From a bacterium (GTDB taxonomy: Bacteria; Cyanobacteriota; Vampirovibrionia; Gastranaerophilales; Gastranaerophilaceae): a stretch of DNA of 64,000 nucleotides. A program made the translations under genes and the position numbers. The first letter of the stretch is position 1, and each line of letters opens with the position of its first letter. Under the pieces are notes generated by a model, which ran no database searches, was not told the origin of the DNA, and saw nothing but the letters and a program-made list of their open reading frames with translations. The DNA lies in assembly GCA_017470245.1 (NCBI GenBank), contig JAFUEV010000060.1, positions 91,422 through 155,421 on the forward strand. Direction: 5' to 3'. Shown here piece after piece: positions 16,909 to 25,207 of the stretch.

Positions 16909-18150
16909 ATGACTAATTCTATTAAATGCCCTAAATGCGGCGAAGAGATTAATATTGAAAACTTAATTCAAGCAGGTACAAAAGCAGCTCTTGACAAAGA
17001 AGTTGCAGCTTTACAGGAAAAATTTGAGAAAGAACTTGCTATTGCAAAGCAAAATGCAGAAAAATTAAAAGAAAAATCAGAAGAAGAAAAAGAAAAAGCA
17101 ATAGAAGCTGCTTTAAATTCTCAGAAGATGGAATTTAAACAAAAAGAAGAAAAAATGAAACAAACGCTGCTTGAGGAGCAAAAAGAAGCTTATGAAGAAC
17201 TTGAAAAAGAACTTCAAGAAAAATCAAATCAATTAAAAGAAATGAATAAATTAAAAGCTGAAAAATCCCGTATAGAACGTGAAAAAGAAGAACTGGCAGA
17301 AAAAATTGCTGCGGAAGCCGAAAAAGAGTATGGGTTAAAACTTATAGAAGAAAAGCAAAAAATGCAAAAAAGTGCAGAAGAAAAATTTGAAATGCAAATT
17401 AGAGAATTGCAAAAACAGCTTGAAGACCAAAAAATACTGACAGAAGAAATGAAAAAACGTCAGGAACAAGGTTCAATGCAGCTCCAAGGTGAAGTTCAAG
17501 AACTTGCTATAGAGGAATATTTAAAAGAGACCTTTAAATATGATGAAATCCTTGAAGTAGGTAAAGGTGATATGGGTGCTGATTCAATACAAACAGTACA
17601 CACAATGCACCGACAAAATTGCGGAACTATCTACTATGAAAGTAAAAGAACAAAAACCTTTAATAATGACTGGATTGCGAAATTTAAAAATGATATTCAG
17701 ACAAGAGGCGCTGATATAGGCGTTCTTGTTACAGCCGTTTATCCAAAAGATATGGATAGAATGGGACTGCGTGACGGTATTTATATTTGTACATTTGAAG
17801 AATTTAAAGCTCTTTCTGTTATTCTACGTGAAAGCATAATAAAAATAAGTGAAACAAAGGCGCAACAAGAAAACAGACACGAGAAAAGCGAGCTATTGTA
17901 TAACTATCTTACAAGTACGGAATTTAGATTTCAATTTGAAACAATAGTAAACGCCTTTGTAGAAATGCAAAAAGATTTGGAATCTGAAAAGCGTTCCATG
18001 AACAAACAGTGGAAGAAGAGAGAAAAAGAGATATTGAATGTTATTTCTGCAACAACTGATATGTACGGTTCTATTCAAGGTTTGGCAGGAAATGCAATAA
18101 AACCGGTTGCACAACTGGAAATGCCCCTTCTTGAAACAGTAAAGGAATAA
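16909..18150 (+). CDS. DUF2130 coiled-coil protein
   Basis: 413 residues. CPKCGEEI at residues 6-13 is half of a zinc ribbon. Residues ~35-190 form a long Glu/Lys/Ala/Gln-rich coiled coil. From about residue 193 (QGEVQELAIEEYL) comes the DUF2130 domain, with GADSIQTV, IYYESKRTK and DIGVLVTA, a layout like the PD-(D/E)xK fold (Asp, then Glu-x-Lys). This suggests a nucleic-acid-acting role, but the activity is not established. The DNA glycosylase starts one base after the stop, so the pair is probably one transcript. Confidence 0.85.
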   Translation: MTNSIKCPKCGEEINIENLIQAGTKAALDKEVAALQEKFEKELAIAKQNAEKLKEKSEEEKEKAIEAALNSQKMEFKQKEEKMKQTLLEEQKEAYEELEKELQEKSNQLKEMNKLKAEKSRIEREKEELAEKIAAEAEKEYGLKLIEEKQKMQKSAEEKFEMQIRELQKQLEDQKILTEEMKKRQEQGSMQLQGEVQELAIEEYLKETFKYDEILEVGKGDMGADSIQTVHTMHRQNCGTIYYESKRTKTFNNDWIAKFKNDIQTRGADIGVLVTAVYPKDMDRMGLRDGIYICTFEEFKALSVILRESIIKISETKAQQENRHEKSELLYNYLTSTEFRFQFETIVNAFVEMQKDLESEKRSMNKQWKKREKEILNVISATTDMYGSIQGLAGNAIKPVAQLEMPLLETVKE

Positions 18151-18151
18151 T

Positions 18152-18634
18152 ATGTTAAAGAGCTTTGCTCCAATTATAAATAAAAATTCAAAGATATTGA
18201 TACTCGGCAGTATGCCGGGTATCAAATCATTAGAAGCGGTTCAATACTACGCTCATCCGCAAAACAGATTTTGGAAAATAATGTCTGTATATTGTAATTA
18301 TCAAAATTTAGAAAAAGAAAATTATAAAATTAAAACATCTGTTCTTTTAAAAAATAATATAGCGTTGTGGGATGTAATCCAATCTTGTACAAGAGAAGGC
18401 AGTCTTGATACAAACATACAAAACGTTAAACCTAATAATATAATAGGACTTATAAAAAAATATCCCGGTATCAAAAAAATTCTTTGTAACGGAACAAAAT
18501 CTTATGAATTGTTTGTAAAAAACAACAAAAATATAGAGGTTCCAATTATAAAAGTACCATCAACCAGTCCTGCAAATGCAAAATACTCATTCGAAAAGCT
18601 AAAAGACGAATGGATTAATGCTATTCATTTATAA
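18152..18634 (+). CDS. DNA-deoxyinosine glycosylase (UDG superfamily)
   Basis: 160 residues, normal for this family. Removes deaminated bases, mainly hypoxanthine in studied family 6 members. ILGSMPGIKSLEA at residues 16-28 and QYYAHPQNRFWKIM at about 30-44 are the two signature blocks, and VPSTSPANA near residue 130 is the third. It starts one base after the DUF2130 gene. Its end overlaps by 14 nt the end of the convergent membrane-protein gene, with no terminator visible between them. Confidence 0.9.
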   Translation: MLKSFAPIINKNSKILILGSMPGIKSLEAVQYYAHPQNRFWKIMSVYCNYQNLEKENYKIKTSVLLKNNIALWDVIQSCTREGSLDTNIQNVKPNNIIGLIKKYPGIKKILCNGTKSYELFVKNNKNIEVPIIKVPSTSPANAKYSFEKLKDEWINAIHL

Positions 18635-19253
18635 AATTTTTATTTCTGGAATACAACCAAACAAAGCCAAGTAATGAAATATAGAATAACAATTCAAACC
18701 CTTCTTCAAAAATGAAGTTATTGTTTGTTGCTTTTTCAGCTATTGCACCCATAAACATTGCTAATCCGGCAAACATTAAGTTCCAGAAAGGGATGCTTAT
18801 ATTTTTTAATGTATTCCAGAAATCAATATATATCTTATTTTTTATAAATATAAGTACGACAATTGCAATCCAAGCTCCATATATTGCGTGAACAACTTTC
18901 CCAAGCCAAGGCCAGGGCAAATCTCTCCAAGAATAATACTGATGATATGTATCAGGGATTGGGAAAAATAAGGTTCTTCCGCAATTTACTTCTCTTATAA
19001 TCAATATTGAAAGAACAAGAGCAGCAAATCTGAATAATTTTTTGTTTGCTTTTGCACGCAAGCATAAAAACAGCATCAATAATAGTACAAACATTTGTAT
19101 ATTTTCCAAAAGTCCGTTTTCATAACCATACTTTTGCGGCATATACATTAACATTGGTACTATAGAAATTAATACTAACAATGCTATCAATGTTACATAA
19201 TAAAATCTGAAATCAAAATGTTTTTTTATAAAATCAATTATTTTCCCAAACAT
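18621..19253 (-). CDS. Polytopic membrane protein, unknown
   Basis: About 210 residues with five or six hydrophobic segments (for example VTLIALLVLISIVPMLMY near residue 20 and ISILLFYS-like stretches at the C-terminus). Between segments lies a soluble loop with FPIPDTYHQYYSWRDLPWPWLG. No transporter or enzyme signature seen. I start at the ATG at 19253, eight bases after AGGA, instead of the TTG two codons earlier. Confidence 0.7.
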   Translation of the reverse strand: MFGKIIDFIKKHFDFRFYYVTLIALLVLISIVPMLMYMPQKYGYENGLLENIQMFVLLLMLFLCLRAKANKKLFRFAALVLSILIIREVNCGRTLFFPIPDTYHQYYSWRDLPWPWLGKVVHAIYGAWIAIVVLIFIKNKIYIDFWNTLKNISIPFWNLMFAGLAMFMGAIAEKATNNNFIFEEGFELLFYISLLGFVWLYSRNKNFINE

Positions 19254-19434
19254 AATCAAAATCCTGCCTATTCCTAATATTGCTATTATAGTACAACAAT
19301 ATAATCATGTATTTTTATAGTAGAGATATAAACTTTTGTAAATAATTAATTAAAAATAGAAGCTATCAGTCAATTTTCAATATTCAATTGTTTTAACAAG
19401 ACAGAATAAGTGTTGTAAGGAAAGGTCTCTTTTT

Positions 19435-19935
19435 ATGGTAAATGCGTTAAGTAATGTAAGTGCGACTCAAATGATGCCCTATCAAAGTGCTCCCAAATTA
19501 TCAAAAGCTGACAAAAAGTTTAATGAAAAAGTTTTTCATGATTGCCAAAAAACTGTAAAAAAAGCAGAAGTAAGAGATGCAGATTGGGGGTTATACGCTG
19601 CTCAAACTTGTTTGGCAAAGGATTTAGTTTCAGCCTCTCCTGATCAGGCAAAATTAATTGTAGCAAAAATGCATTTCCTTCAAACTCTTATAAACCAAAA
19701 TATGGAACAAGATCAAGACATATACACAAGAGAAAACAGTGATAAATGTCATTTAATTATTACAAAAGCTGATGCTAAAACAAAAGTTTTACCGGCACGT
19801 GCAACTGTTATAAGCGCATCCGGAAATGCAGTCTCAAGCGTTATCGACTCTACTGCAAAACTTGCTGATTCATCAACCGAATTGGTTAAGACAGTAAAAA
19901 CACCTGTTATACCCAAAATAGATACACAAGTTTAA
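19435..19935 (+). CDS. Hypothetical protein, Lys/Ala-rich
   Basis: 166 residues, soluble, no signal peptide. The N-terminal ~20 residues are Ser/Met/Gln-rich and look unstructured; residues 25-110 appear helical (KFNEKVFHDCQKTVKKAE, then CLAKDLVS); the C-terminal 50 are Ser/Thr/Val/Lys-rich. AAGGAAAGG is 9-12 bases before the ATG. The stop abuts that of the convergent phosphatase. I do not recognise it; the unstructured N-terminus resembles those on other proteins here. Confidence 0.6.
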   Translation: MVNALSNVSATQMMPYQSAPKLSKADKKFNEKVFHDCQKTVKKAEVRDADWGLYAAQTCLAKDLVSASPDQAKLIVAKMHFLQTLINQNMEQDQDIYTRENSDKCHLIITKADAKTKVLPARATVISASGNAVSSVIDSTAKLADSSTELVKTVKTPVIPKIDTQV

Positions 19936-20571
19936 TTAAAAATCACTTGTAATAAAAGTTTTATCATCACAAATAAAGGCAGTAAGATTATATTTACTGT
20001 CTTTTCCGCAGCCTGTATCAATGCCTATTTTGTTTTTTTCAATAAACGGCTCAACAAAAGGAGTATGTCCAAATATAACTATATAAGGTAATTTATGAGG
20101 TTTGGAAATAAATTCTTCCCTTATCCACAATAAATCATCTTCTGTTTGTTCTTCTATTGTTTGTTTATCAGGTTTTACACCTGCGTGTACAAATAAATAA
20201 CCGTTTTCAATATGATACAGTTTTAAATTGTCAAAAAATTCACTATGCAAATTAAATATTTCAGGATAGCCTCCGTAATTATCATAGGTTGTTATGCCAC
20301 CAGCTAAAAGCCAATGTTCAACATCTTCCTGCTTATTTGTTTCGGCTATTTTTAACATCATATCTTCGTGATTACCTTTTAGAAAGATACATTCAAAACT
20401 TTTAGAAAGTTCAATTAATGTATTTATAACTTCTTTTGAGTTATTACCCCTATCAATATAATCACCCAAGAAAACAAATTTATCTCCTTTTTGAGGGTTA
20501 ATTTTTTCTAACAGTGAATTTAATTTTTCTATTTCCCCATGGATATCACCGATTGCAATTAATCTTGCCAT
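19936..20571 (-). CDS. Metallophosphoesterase, PrpA/ApaH-like
   Basis: 211 residues. All metal motifs of the calcineurin-like family are present: GDIHG at residue 8, GDYIDRG near 36, GNHED near 68, VHAGVKPD near 125 and GHTP near 165. The length and DIDRG-type motif fit bacterial serine/threonine protein phosphatases and short symmetrical diadenosine tetraphosphatases; the substrate cannot be separated by sequence. AAAGG precedes the ATG. No link to the defence genes on the same strand upstream, which are 370 bases away. Confidence 0.88.
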   Translation of the reverse strand: MARLIAIGDIHGEIEKLNSLLEKINPQKGDKFVFLGDYIDRGNNSKEVINTLIELSKSFECIFLKGNHEDMMLKIAETNKQEDVEHWLLAGGITTYDNYGGYPEIFNLHSEFFDNLKLYHIENGYLFVHAGVKPDKQTIEEQTEDDLLWIREEFISKPHKLPYIVIFGHTPFVEPFIEKNKIGIDTGCGKDSKYNLTAFICDDKTFITSDF

Positions 20572-20812
20572 TATTTTACCTTTGTTAAAACTATTGTAAT
20601 GCGTTTATATAAACTTTTTTAACCCTTTCTATTTTATATTTATATTATAAAACATTACTCCGTCAGTTTTGGGCATAAAAAATCCCCTTATTTTGGAGGC
20701 TTTTTAAAATTTAATTTATCGGTGTAAATGCTTCGTTTTTTAACAATCTACTGAATTGTCAGGCAATGTCTGACCTACAAATCTATCCATAGGTGGTTTT
20801 AAAGTTTTTATT
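20572..20812. other. Intergenic region with short hairpins
   Basis: No gene seen. It contains an imperfect T-flanked hairpin near 20678-20706 (TCCCC with GGAGG arms), possibly a terminator, and a perfect 5-bp hairpin GTCAG..CTGAC near 20759-20775. Both lie between the defence operon end and the phosphatase start. Confidence 0.4.
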
Positions 20813-20959
20813 TTAGATTTTTAATGTTTCTTTTAATTTTTCTTCTAATTGTTCTTTTATTTCTTGACTAGCATTTTCTTCTAATTTAAAACCATAAAGA
20901 TAAAATAATTCATCATAATCATCACTATTTAAAAAAGGTTTTAGACTAATATTTCTGCC
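20813..20959 (-). pseudogene. Frameshifted C-terminal tail of the HNH-Fic protein
   Basis: Immediately beyond the Fic stop (TAA at 20941-20943) another frame stays open for 49 codons, to a stop at 20813. It reads KPFLNSDDYDELFYLYGF and then a Glu/Lys/Gln helix, with codon use like the genes beside it. It has no start codon. A one-base indel between 20944 and 20962 would join it to the Fic frame. Confidence 0.5.
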
Positions 20960-21948
20960 TCAAAATAAGCATTACAAATAATATTTATTAATCGTTTGTA
21001 ATTATTATTATTAGCTTCTTTTAATGCTCTAAAATAATCGTTTTTATTAAAAAAAGGATTTTTTATATATTTATTCTCTAATTGAAAAACTTGTGCCATA
21101 AGGATTACTCGTGATACTCTTCCATTTCCATCATAGAAAGGATGAATTTTTAGAAAATTATAATGTAATTTAGCGAGATTAAGAATATTATCATAAGAAC
21201 TAATGTTCTTTTTATTCTTTAGTATGTTATTCCAGTCACTAATAAACTCTTTCATCTTTTGTTCAATATCTTGAGGAAGTGTAGTTTCTATTGTACAGTC
21301 TTCTCTTTTACAACCTCTTGGACCAATCCAAGCTTCTTCTTTCCTATATATTCCTCTAAGATAATCAGGATAATCATCTTTCATTATATTCTTATGCAAA
21401 TTACAAATTTTTTCTTCTGATATTTCTGTTTCTAAATAAGCTACATAATCAGTTAAATCCATATCAAAAGAAGATAGGAGATTTTTTTGTATATCTTGAA
21501 CAACTTTATTTGTTGATGTTGTTGTATCATATATATCATCTATTTTTTTATTAATATCTTTATTATATTTTTCTTGTTTTTGAAATTCCTCATTGAATTT
21601 TTTTATAATATCTTTTTCTTGAAACTTTTTTTCATGTTGGTATTTTATTTTTTTTAATAATTCAACATCATAAATTGCTACATTGTCATCAATTATCTTA
21701 TGATGTTTTTTGCATAATAATATTAAATTTTCATAACTGCATCTGTACTTATTATTACTATCTTTATTGAATCTCGGACCATCTTCTTCAGCTGCTTCTA
21801 TATGACAAATATCACCAACAACAGAACCTTCAGCACTTATTATTGGTTCACAACAAGATGGAAATGCACATATATTGCCAGATAAAGCAAATAATTTTTT
21901 GACGGTTCTTTCTAAAGGCTGTTTTCTTTTTGTTTTTTCTTTTTTCAT
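20941..21948 (-). CDS. HNH endonuclease-like / Fic domain fusion protein
   Basis: 335 residues. Residues ~10-95 are HNH-like: CAFPSC, then GDICHIEAA and NLILLCKKHHKIID, the spacing of HNH nucleases with extra zinc cysteines. Residues ~95-165 are a Lys/Glu/Asp-rich helical linker. The C-terminal half is a Fic domain with AWIGPRGC and the complete active-site loop HPFYDGNGR near residue 275, with the catalytic His. Fic enzymes usually transfer AMP to a target protein. I do not see the (S/T)xxxE(G/N) inhibitory helix clearly. It is the last gene of a four-gene minus-strand run, 18 bases after the DUF4145 gene. The C-terminal tail seems lost by frameshift. Confidence 0.85.
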   Translation of the reverse strand: MKKEKTKRKQPLERTVKKLFALSGNICAFPSCCEPIISAEGSVVGDICHIEAAEEDGPRFNKDSNNKYRCSYENLILLCKKHHKIIDDNVAIYDVELLKKIKYQHEKKFQEKDIIKKFNEEFQKQEKYNKDINKKIDDIYDTTTSTNKVVQDIQKNLLSSFDMDLTDYVAYLETEISEEKICNLHKNIMKDDYPDYLRGIYRKEEAWIGPRGCKREDCTIETTLPQDIEQKMKEFISDWNNILKNKKNISSYDNILNLAKLHYNFLKIHPFYDGNGRVSRVILMAQVFQLENKYIKNPFFNKNDYFRALKEANNNNYKRLINIICNAYFEAEILV

Positions 21949-21966
21949 TAAATTCCCTTTTTTAAA

Positions 21967-22605
21967 TTATTTTATCTGAAGTCGTTTCTTTATTCTGTCA
22001 ATTCGATAAGGAATAACATATACATATTCTATTATAATCTGTGTAAATTTAATCATTTCGTTAACTGTATTATTATCATATTCTACATCATCGCCATGAG
22101 CTGATTTGTTTCCTAATATTCTTAATATATCTGATGCATTGTATATTGTAGAAGGAAATACATTTTTCTTTGCTAAGGATTTAATTTTTGTTTTAAGGTT
22201 TCCTTTTGTTTCGTTTTGGTCTTTACATATCATTTCTATTGTTCGTCTTAATGCTAAAATACAGACCATGTTATCGTTGTATTTCGCTTTTAGTGCAGCC
22301 AAAAACGCATTATGAATATTATCAGGGACATGAAATCCATTATATGTTTCAACAGGAAAACAGTGAGTGTATTCTTCAGCATATACAACTTCATTATTTT
22401 TAAAATAAGCTGTATCTTGTCCGCAGTATTTATAACCAAGTGATATTTCATTACAAACGCAACATTTTAATAATAACCAGTTTTGTTGCCAATCCATATC
22501 TGCATATTCATCAGAACATTGAGTATATTCTCCTACAATATCTAATTTCGTTTTATTGCCACAATGTCTACATTCTTCAATAATATATTTTTCTTTTTTG
22601 CACAT
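21967..22605 (-). CDS. Zinc-ribbon DUF4145 protein
   Basis: 212 residues. A zinc ribbon (CRHCG near residue 12 and CCVC near 48) precedes a helical DUF4145 domain with LALRRTIEMICKD near 125 and LRILGNKSAHGDD near 167. The Arg..His pattern in that last block recalls HEPN folds, and DUF4145 proteins are frequent next to restriction and defence genes. Its role here is not known: it could be a sensor or adaptor for the nuclease/ATPase pair encoded just upstream (25 bases). Confidence 0.8.
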   Translation of the reverse strand: MCKKEKYIIEECRHCGNKTKLDIVGEYTQCSDEYADMDWQQNWLLLKCCVCNEISLGYKYCGQDTAYFKNNEVVYAEEYTHCFPVETYNGFHVPDNIHNAFLAALKAKYNDNMVCILALRRTIEMICKDQNETKGNLKTKIKSLAKKNVFPSTIYNASDILRILGNKSAHGDDVEYDNNTVNEMIKFTQIIIEYVYVIPYRIDRIKKRLQIK

Positions 22606-22630
22606 ATTTATAATCCATTATTATGTATTT

Positions 22631-24103
22631 TTATTCTGGCTTTTTAATACTTACCATGTTTTCTAATAAAGATTTATGTAATTCTATAGTATTAAGCTTT
22701 GGAATATCATAAGTATATATAGAAGCAATGAATATCTGATGATTTTTAAAATCTCTTTTTAAAATTTCCACCATTTTTTTAATATTCATATCATCAACTT
22801 CTTTACCACGAGGGGAATCAAGTATAATCGGAATATTTATACCTGAGTATTGTTCCAATATTTTTGCATATGCAAGTTTAAAAGAAAAAACAATCTTGTG
22901 AAAAATAGCTCCACTTAATGATTTTAAATCAGAAGTAAATATATAATCTTTATTGGGCTTTACATAATTTTCATCTACACCTAATTCTTTTGCATATGTA
23001 GATATTATATTATGAAGTTCTGTTATTAATTTATAATTACCTTTTGTTTTTTCATCTATTTCATTTTTAAGTTTTACTTTTTTCTCATTTAGGTTTCTTA
23101 TCATATTTTCCACACTATAATAATCAATAAAAATTTTAGATATATCAGAATCAAACTGTTCAATCAAACTTTCTGTTTCTGTTTGAATTAGTTTATTCTC
23201 TTTCTTATATCTTTGTAATAAATTATTAATTTGATTATCAAGTTGTGCAATTTTATTTTTAATTATATTTTTTTTAGCAGTTATATAATTTATATTATCT
23301 TTAAATCCATATATTGTTTTTTCATTTACAGGAATATGCTCTCCGTTTTTATCAACAACATAAATCTGCATAGATGTTATATATTTCTTAAAATCAGTAT
23401 TCTTTTTTAGTACATTTTCTAATCTGTCAAGTTCCATTTTATATGGTTGTCTTTCAGATTTTAATATAGCCAATTCTTTTTCAAACTTATCTGCTGAAGA
23501 ATCATAATCTTTTACTTTCGTTACTTTTTCTATTTGCTCTTTGTAATTTGCTACATTTAGCATACTTTTATATTTTTTTATTTGTTCTTCTATGTAATTA
23601 AGCTCTACATATAAGTCAGAACAATCTACATCTGATATTCCCTGAATGAATTGATGTAAATTAAAATGAATTGAACCTATAACAGTACCTCTATTGAGCA
23701 AAGTCCAACCTTTTTCTTGGTCAAGATACATTGCACCAAGAATATTACTAATAATCTTTTCTTTTTTAGTTTCAAATATTATAGAATGCAATTCATTAAC
23801 ATCCGCTGGTAAGGAATAATATTTTTCCGTTTCATCTCTATATATCAGATTACAGTATGAGTCATTTCTTTTTATTAATAATTCTTTCCCCGAATCAGTT
23901 TTTAATTTTAATGAAAATAAATATTTTTCCATTTTAAAATTTTTTGTATTAGGAATATTAAATCCCATAGCATAAAGTAAACATCTTAATAAAGTTGTTT
24001 TACCGACACTATTATTTTTACTGTATATTAAATTAAAAGATTTATTGAATTTTATTTCAGTTTCCAAAAAGCCTTCTGCTATTTTTAAAGATATTACATT
24101 CAT
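22631..24103 (-). CDS. ABC/SMC-like ATPase of a nuclease-linked conflict system
   Basis: 490 residues. The N-terminal P-loop reads SKNNSVGKTTLLR near residue 30; the first Gly of the Walker A consensus is replaced. Residues ~165-375 are coiled coil with a small central globular part. Near residue 440 IPIILDSPRGKEVDD is the Walker B block followed by the Arg-Gly-Lys-Glu seen in defence ABC ATPases. This layout matches the ATPase of ABC three-component systems and is shorter than Lamassu LmuB. ATGA overlap with the Cap4-type nuclease shows tight coupling. Probably senses foreign DNA and licenses the nuclease. Confidence 0.8.
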   Translation of the reverse strand: MNVISLKIAEGFLETEIKFNKSFNLIYSKNNSVGKTTLLRCLLYAMGFNIPNTKNFKMEKYLFSLKLKTDSGKELLIKRNDSYCNLIYRDETEKYYSLPADVNELHSIIFETKKEKIISNILGAMYLDQEKGWTLLNRGTVIGSIHFNLHQFIQGISDVDCSDLYVELNYIEEQIKKYKSMLNVANYKEQIEKVTKVKDYDSSADKFEKELAILKSERQPYKMELDRLENVLKKNTDFKKYITSMQIYVVDKNGEHIPVNEKTIYGFKDNINYITAKKNIIKNKIAQLDNQINNLLQRYKKENKLIQTETESLIEQFDSDISKIFIDYYSVENMIRNLNEKKVKLKNEIDEKTKGNYKLITELHNIISTYAKELGVDENYVKPNKDYIFTSDLKSLSGAIFHKIVFSFKLAYAKILEQYSGINIPIILDSPRGKEVDDMNIKKMVEILKRDFKNHQIFIASIYTYDIPKLNTIELHKSLLENMVSIKKPE

Positions 24104-25134
24104 AGTCCGGCTCCCTTTTTTATTTGGTCGGTTATATAGCGTATGTCAATAATCTTCTTTATAATTAATTTTATTAAACAGTCTTTTACTTCCGGATCAA
24201 GATTATCTATACCGAAGTGATTTTCGTATTGTTTCCATTGTTCATTTATGAATTTTGATTTTCTGTCAGTCATTCTTAGTTCAAGCCCATATTGATTAAA
24301 ATCATTTAGGACTTTATTAAAGAACTGAAAGTCTTCTGCTTTATTATTAATTATTGCACTATAATTACGTTCAATTTCAAATATCATTGCTTCATCGCAA
24401 TTTTCCAATATTACATCACTACGACATCTGTCAAAAGAGCATAAATGAGCAATTATTGCCCAAACCATTTCTTGTTTTTTTATTTTAAATCTGAGGTCAG
24501 ATATTGTAGAATTAACAAAAAAATCATTCTGCCATATTTTCATAATTTGTTGCGGTGCAGAAATATCTTGAATATTGCATGTTTGTAAGAAATTAGAAAC
24601 TTCTTCTTTTATATGTTTGTATCTGTTATCTTCATTTTCTCCAAAGAAAGGAATTACAATTATACTTAAATCATTAGTATCAATAGTATAATGTCTATTT
24701 TGTATAATTCTATTAACTTTTCTTTGGGAAACATCAGGTAAATCAGAAAATTTAATATTAGAACACCCACCAATACCAAATAAAGGTTTCGACCTCGCAT
24801 CATTTAAAGGATTTGGAATATTTGTGATATAAATTAGTTTTTCTACATTATCGTTTTGTGAAGCATTATTTAAAGTTCTAAGTGCCTCCTGTAATTTATC
24901 CGATACATTTGATGTTGAGTTAATATTTTCAATAGATTTAGCTTGTGAATATATTGTTTTTCCATTATCTAATGATATTTCAATATCTTCAGTTCCACCT
25001 TCAACTCTGACAGTATTTGCAGATTTTATATTTTTAAGCATTAAAAATATTGCAGCATTCCTTTGAAATTCCCATCCGAAAGCAGATGCCGAGGCATTTG
25101 AATTATTTGTTTGTATGCTATGTCCTTCCGTCAT
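24100..25134 (-). CDS. Cap4-type dsDNA nuclease (DUF4297) protein
   Basis: 344 residues. Residues ~18-75 have the DUF4297/Cap4 nuclease pattern: GWEFQRNAAIF, VEGGTEDIEIS, then GKTIYSQAKS, which gives the Asp, Glu and Gln-x-Lys of this PD-(D/E)xK branch. The rest (~200 residues) is mixed alpha/beta without a recognised domain; no SAVED domain is evident, and no cyclase gene lies nearby, so this is not a CBASS Cap4. Its 3' end overlaps the ABC ATPase start by 4 nt. Inferred job: the DNA-cutting effector of the pair. Confidence 0.8.
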   Translation of the reverse strand: MTEGHSIQTNNSNASASAFGWEFQRNAAIFLMLKNIKSANTVRVEGGTEDIEISLDNGKTIYSQAKSIENINSTSNVSDKLQEALRTLNNASQNDNVEKLIYITNIPNPLNDARSKPLFGIGGCSNIKFSDLPDVSQRKVNRIIQNRHYTIDTNDLSIIVIPFFGENEDNRYKHIKEEVSNFLQTCNIQDISAPQQIMKIWQNDFFVNSTISDLRFKIKKQEMVWAIIAHLCSFDRCRSDVILENCDEAMIFEIERNYSAIINNKAEDFQFFNKVLNDFNQYGLELRMTDRKSKFINEQWKQYENHFGIDNLDPEVKDCLIKLIIKKIIDIRYITDQIKKGAGL

Positions 25135-25207
25135 ACTAAAAGTTACCTTAAATAATAATATTATAAATTTTGCATTTATATAATCTGTTATTAAGATATT
25201 TAAAATT

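Noticed and set aside
24100..25134. CBASS Cap4
   Set aside because: The nuclease part fits but there is no SAVED domain and no CD-NTase gene nearby; the partner is an ABC ATPase.
22631..25134. Canonical Lamassu
   Set aside because: The ATPase is short for LmuB and no LmuC-like gene is seen; an ABC three-component-type system fits better.
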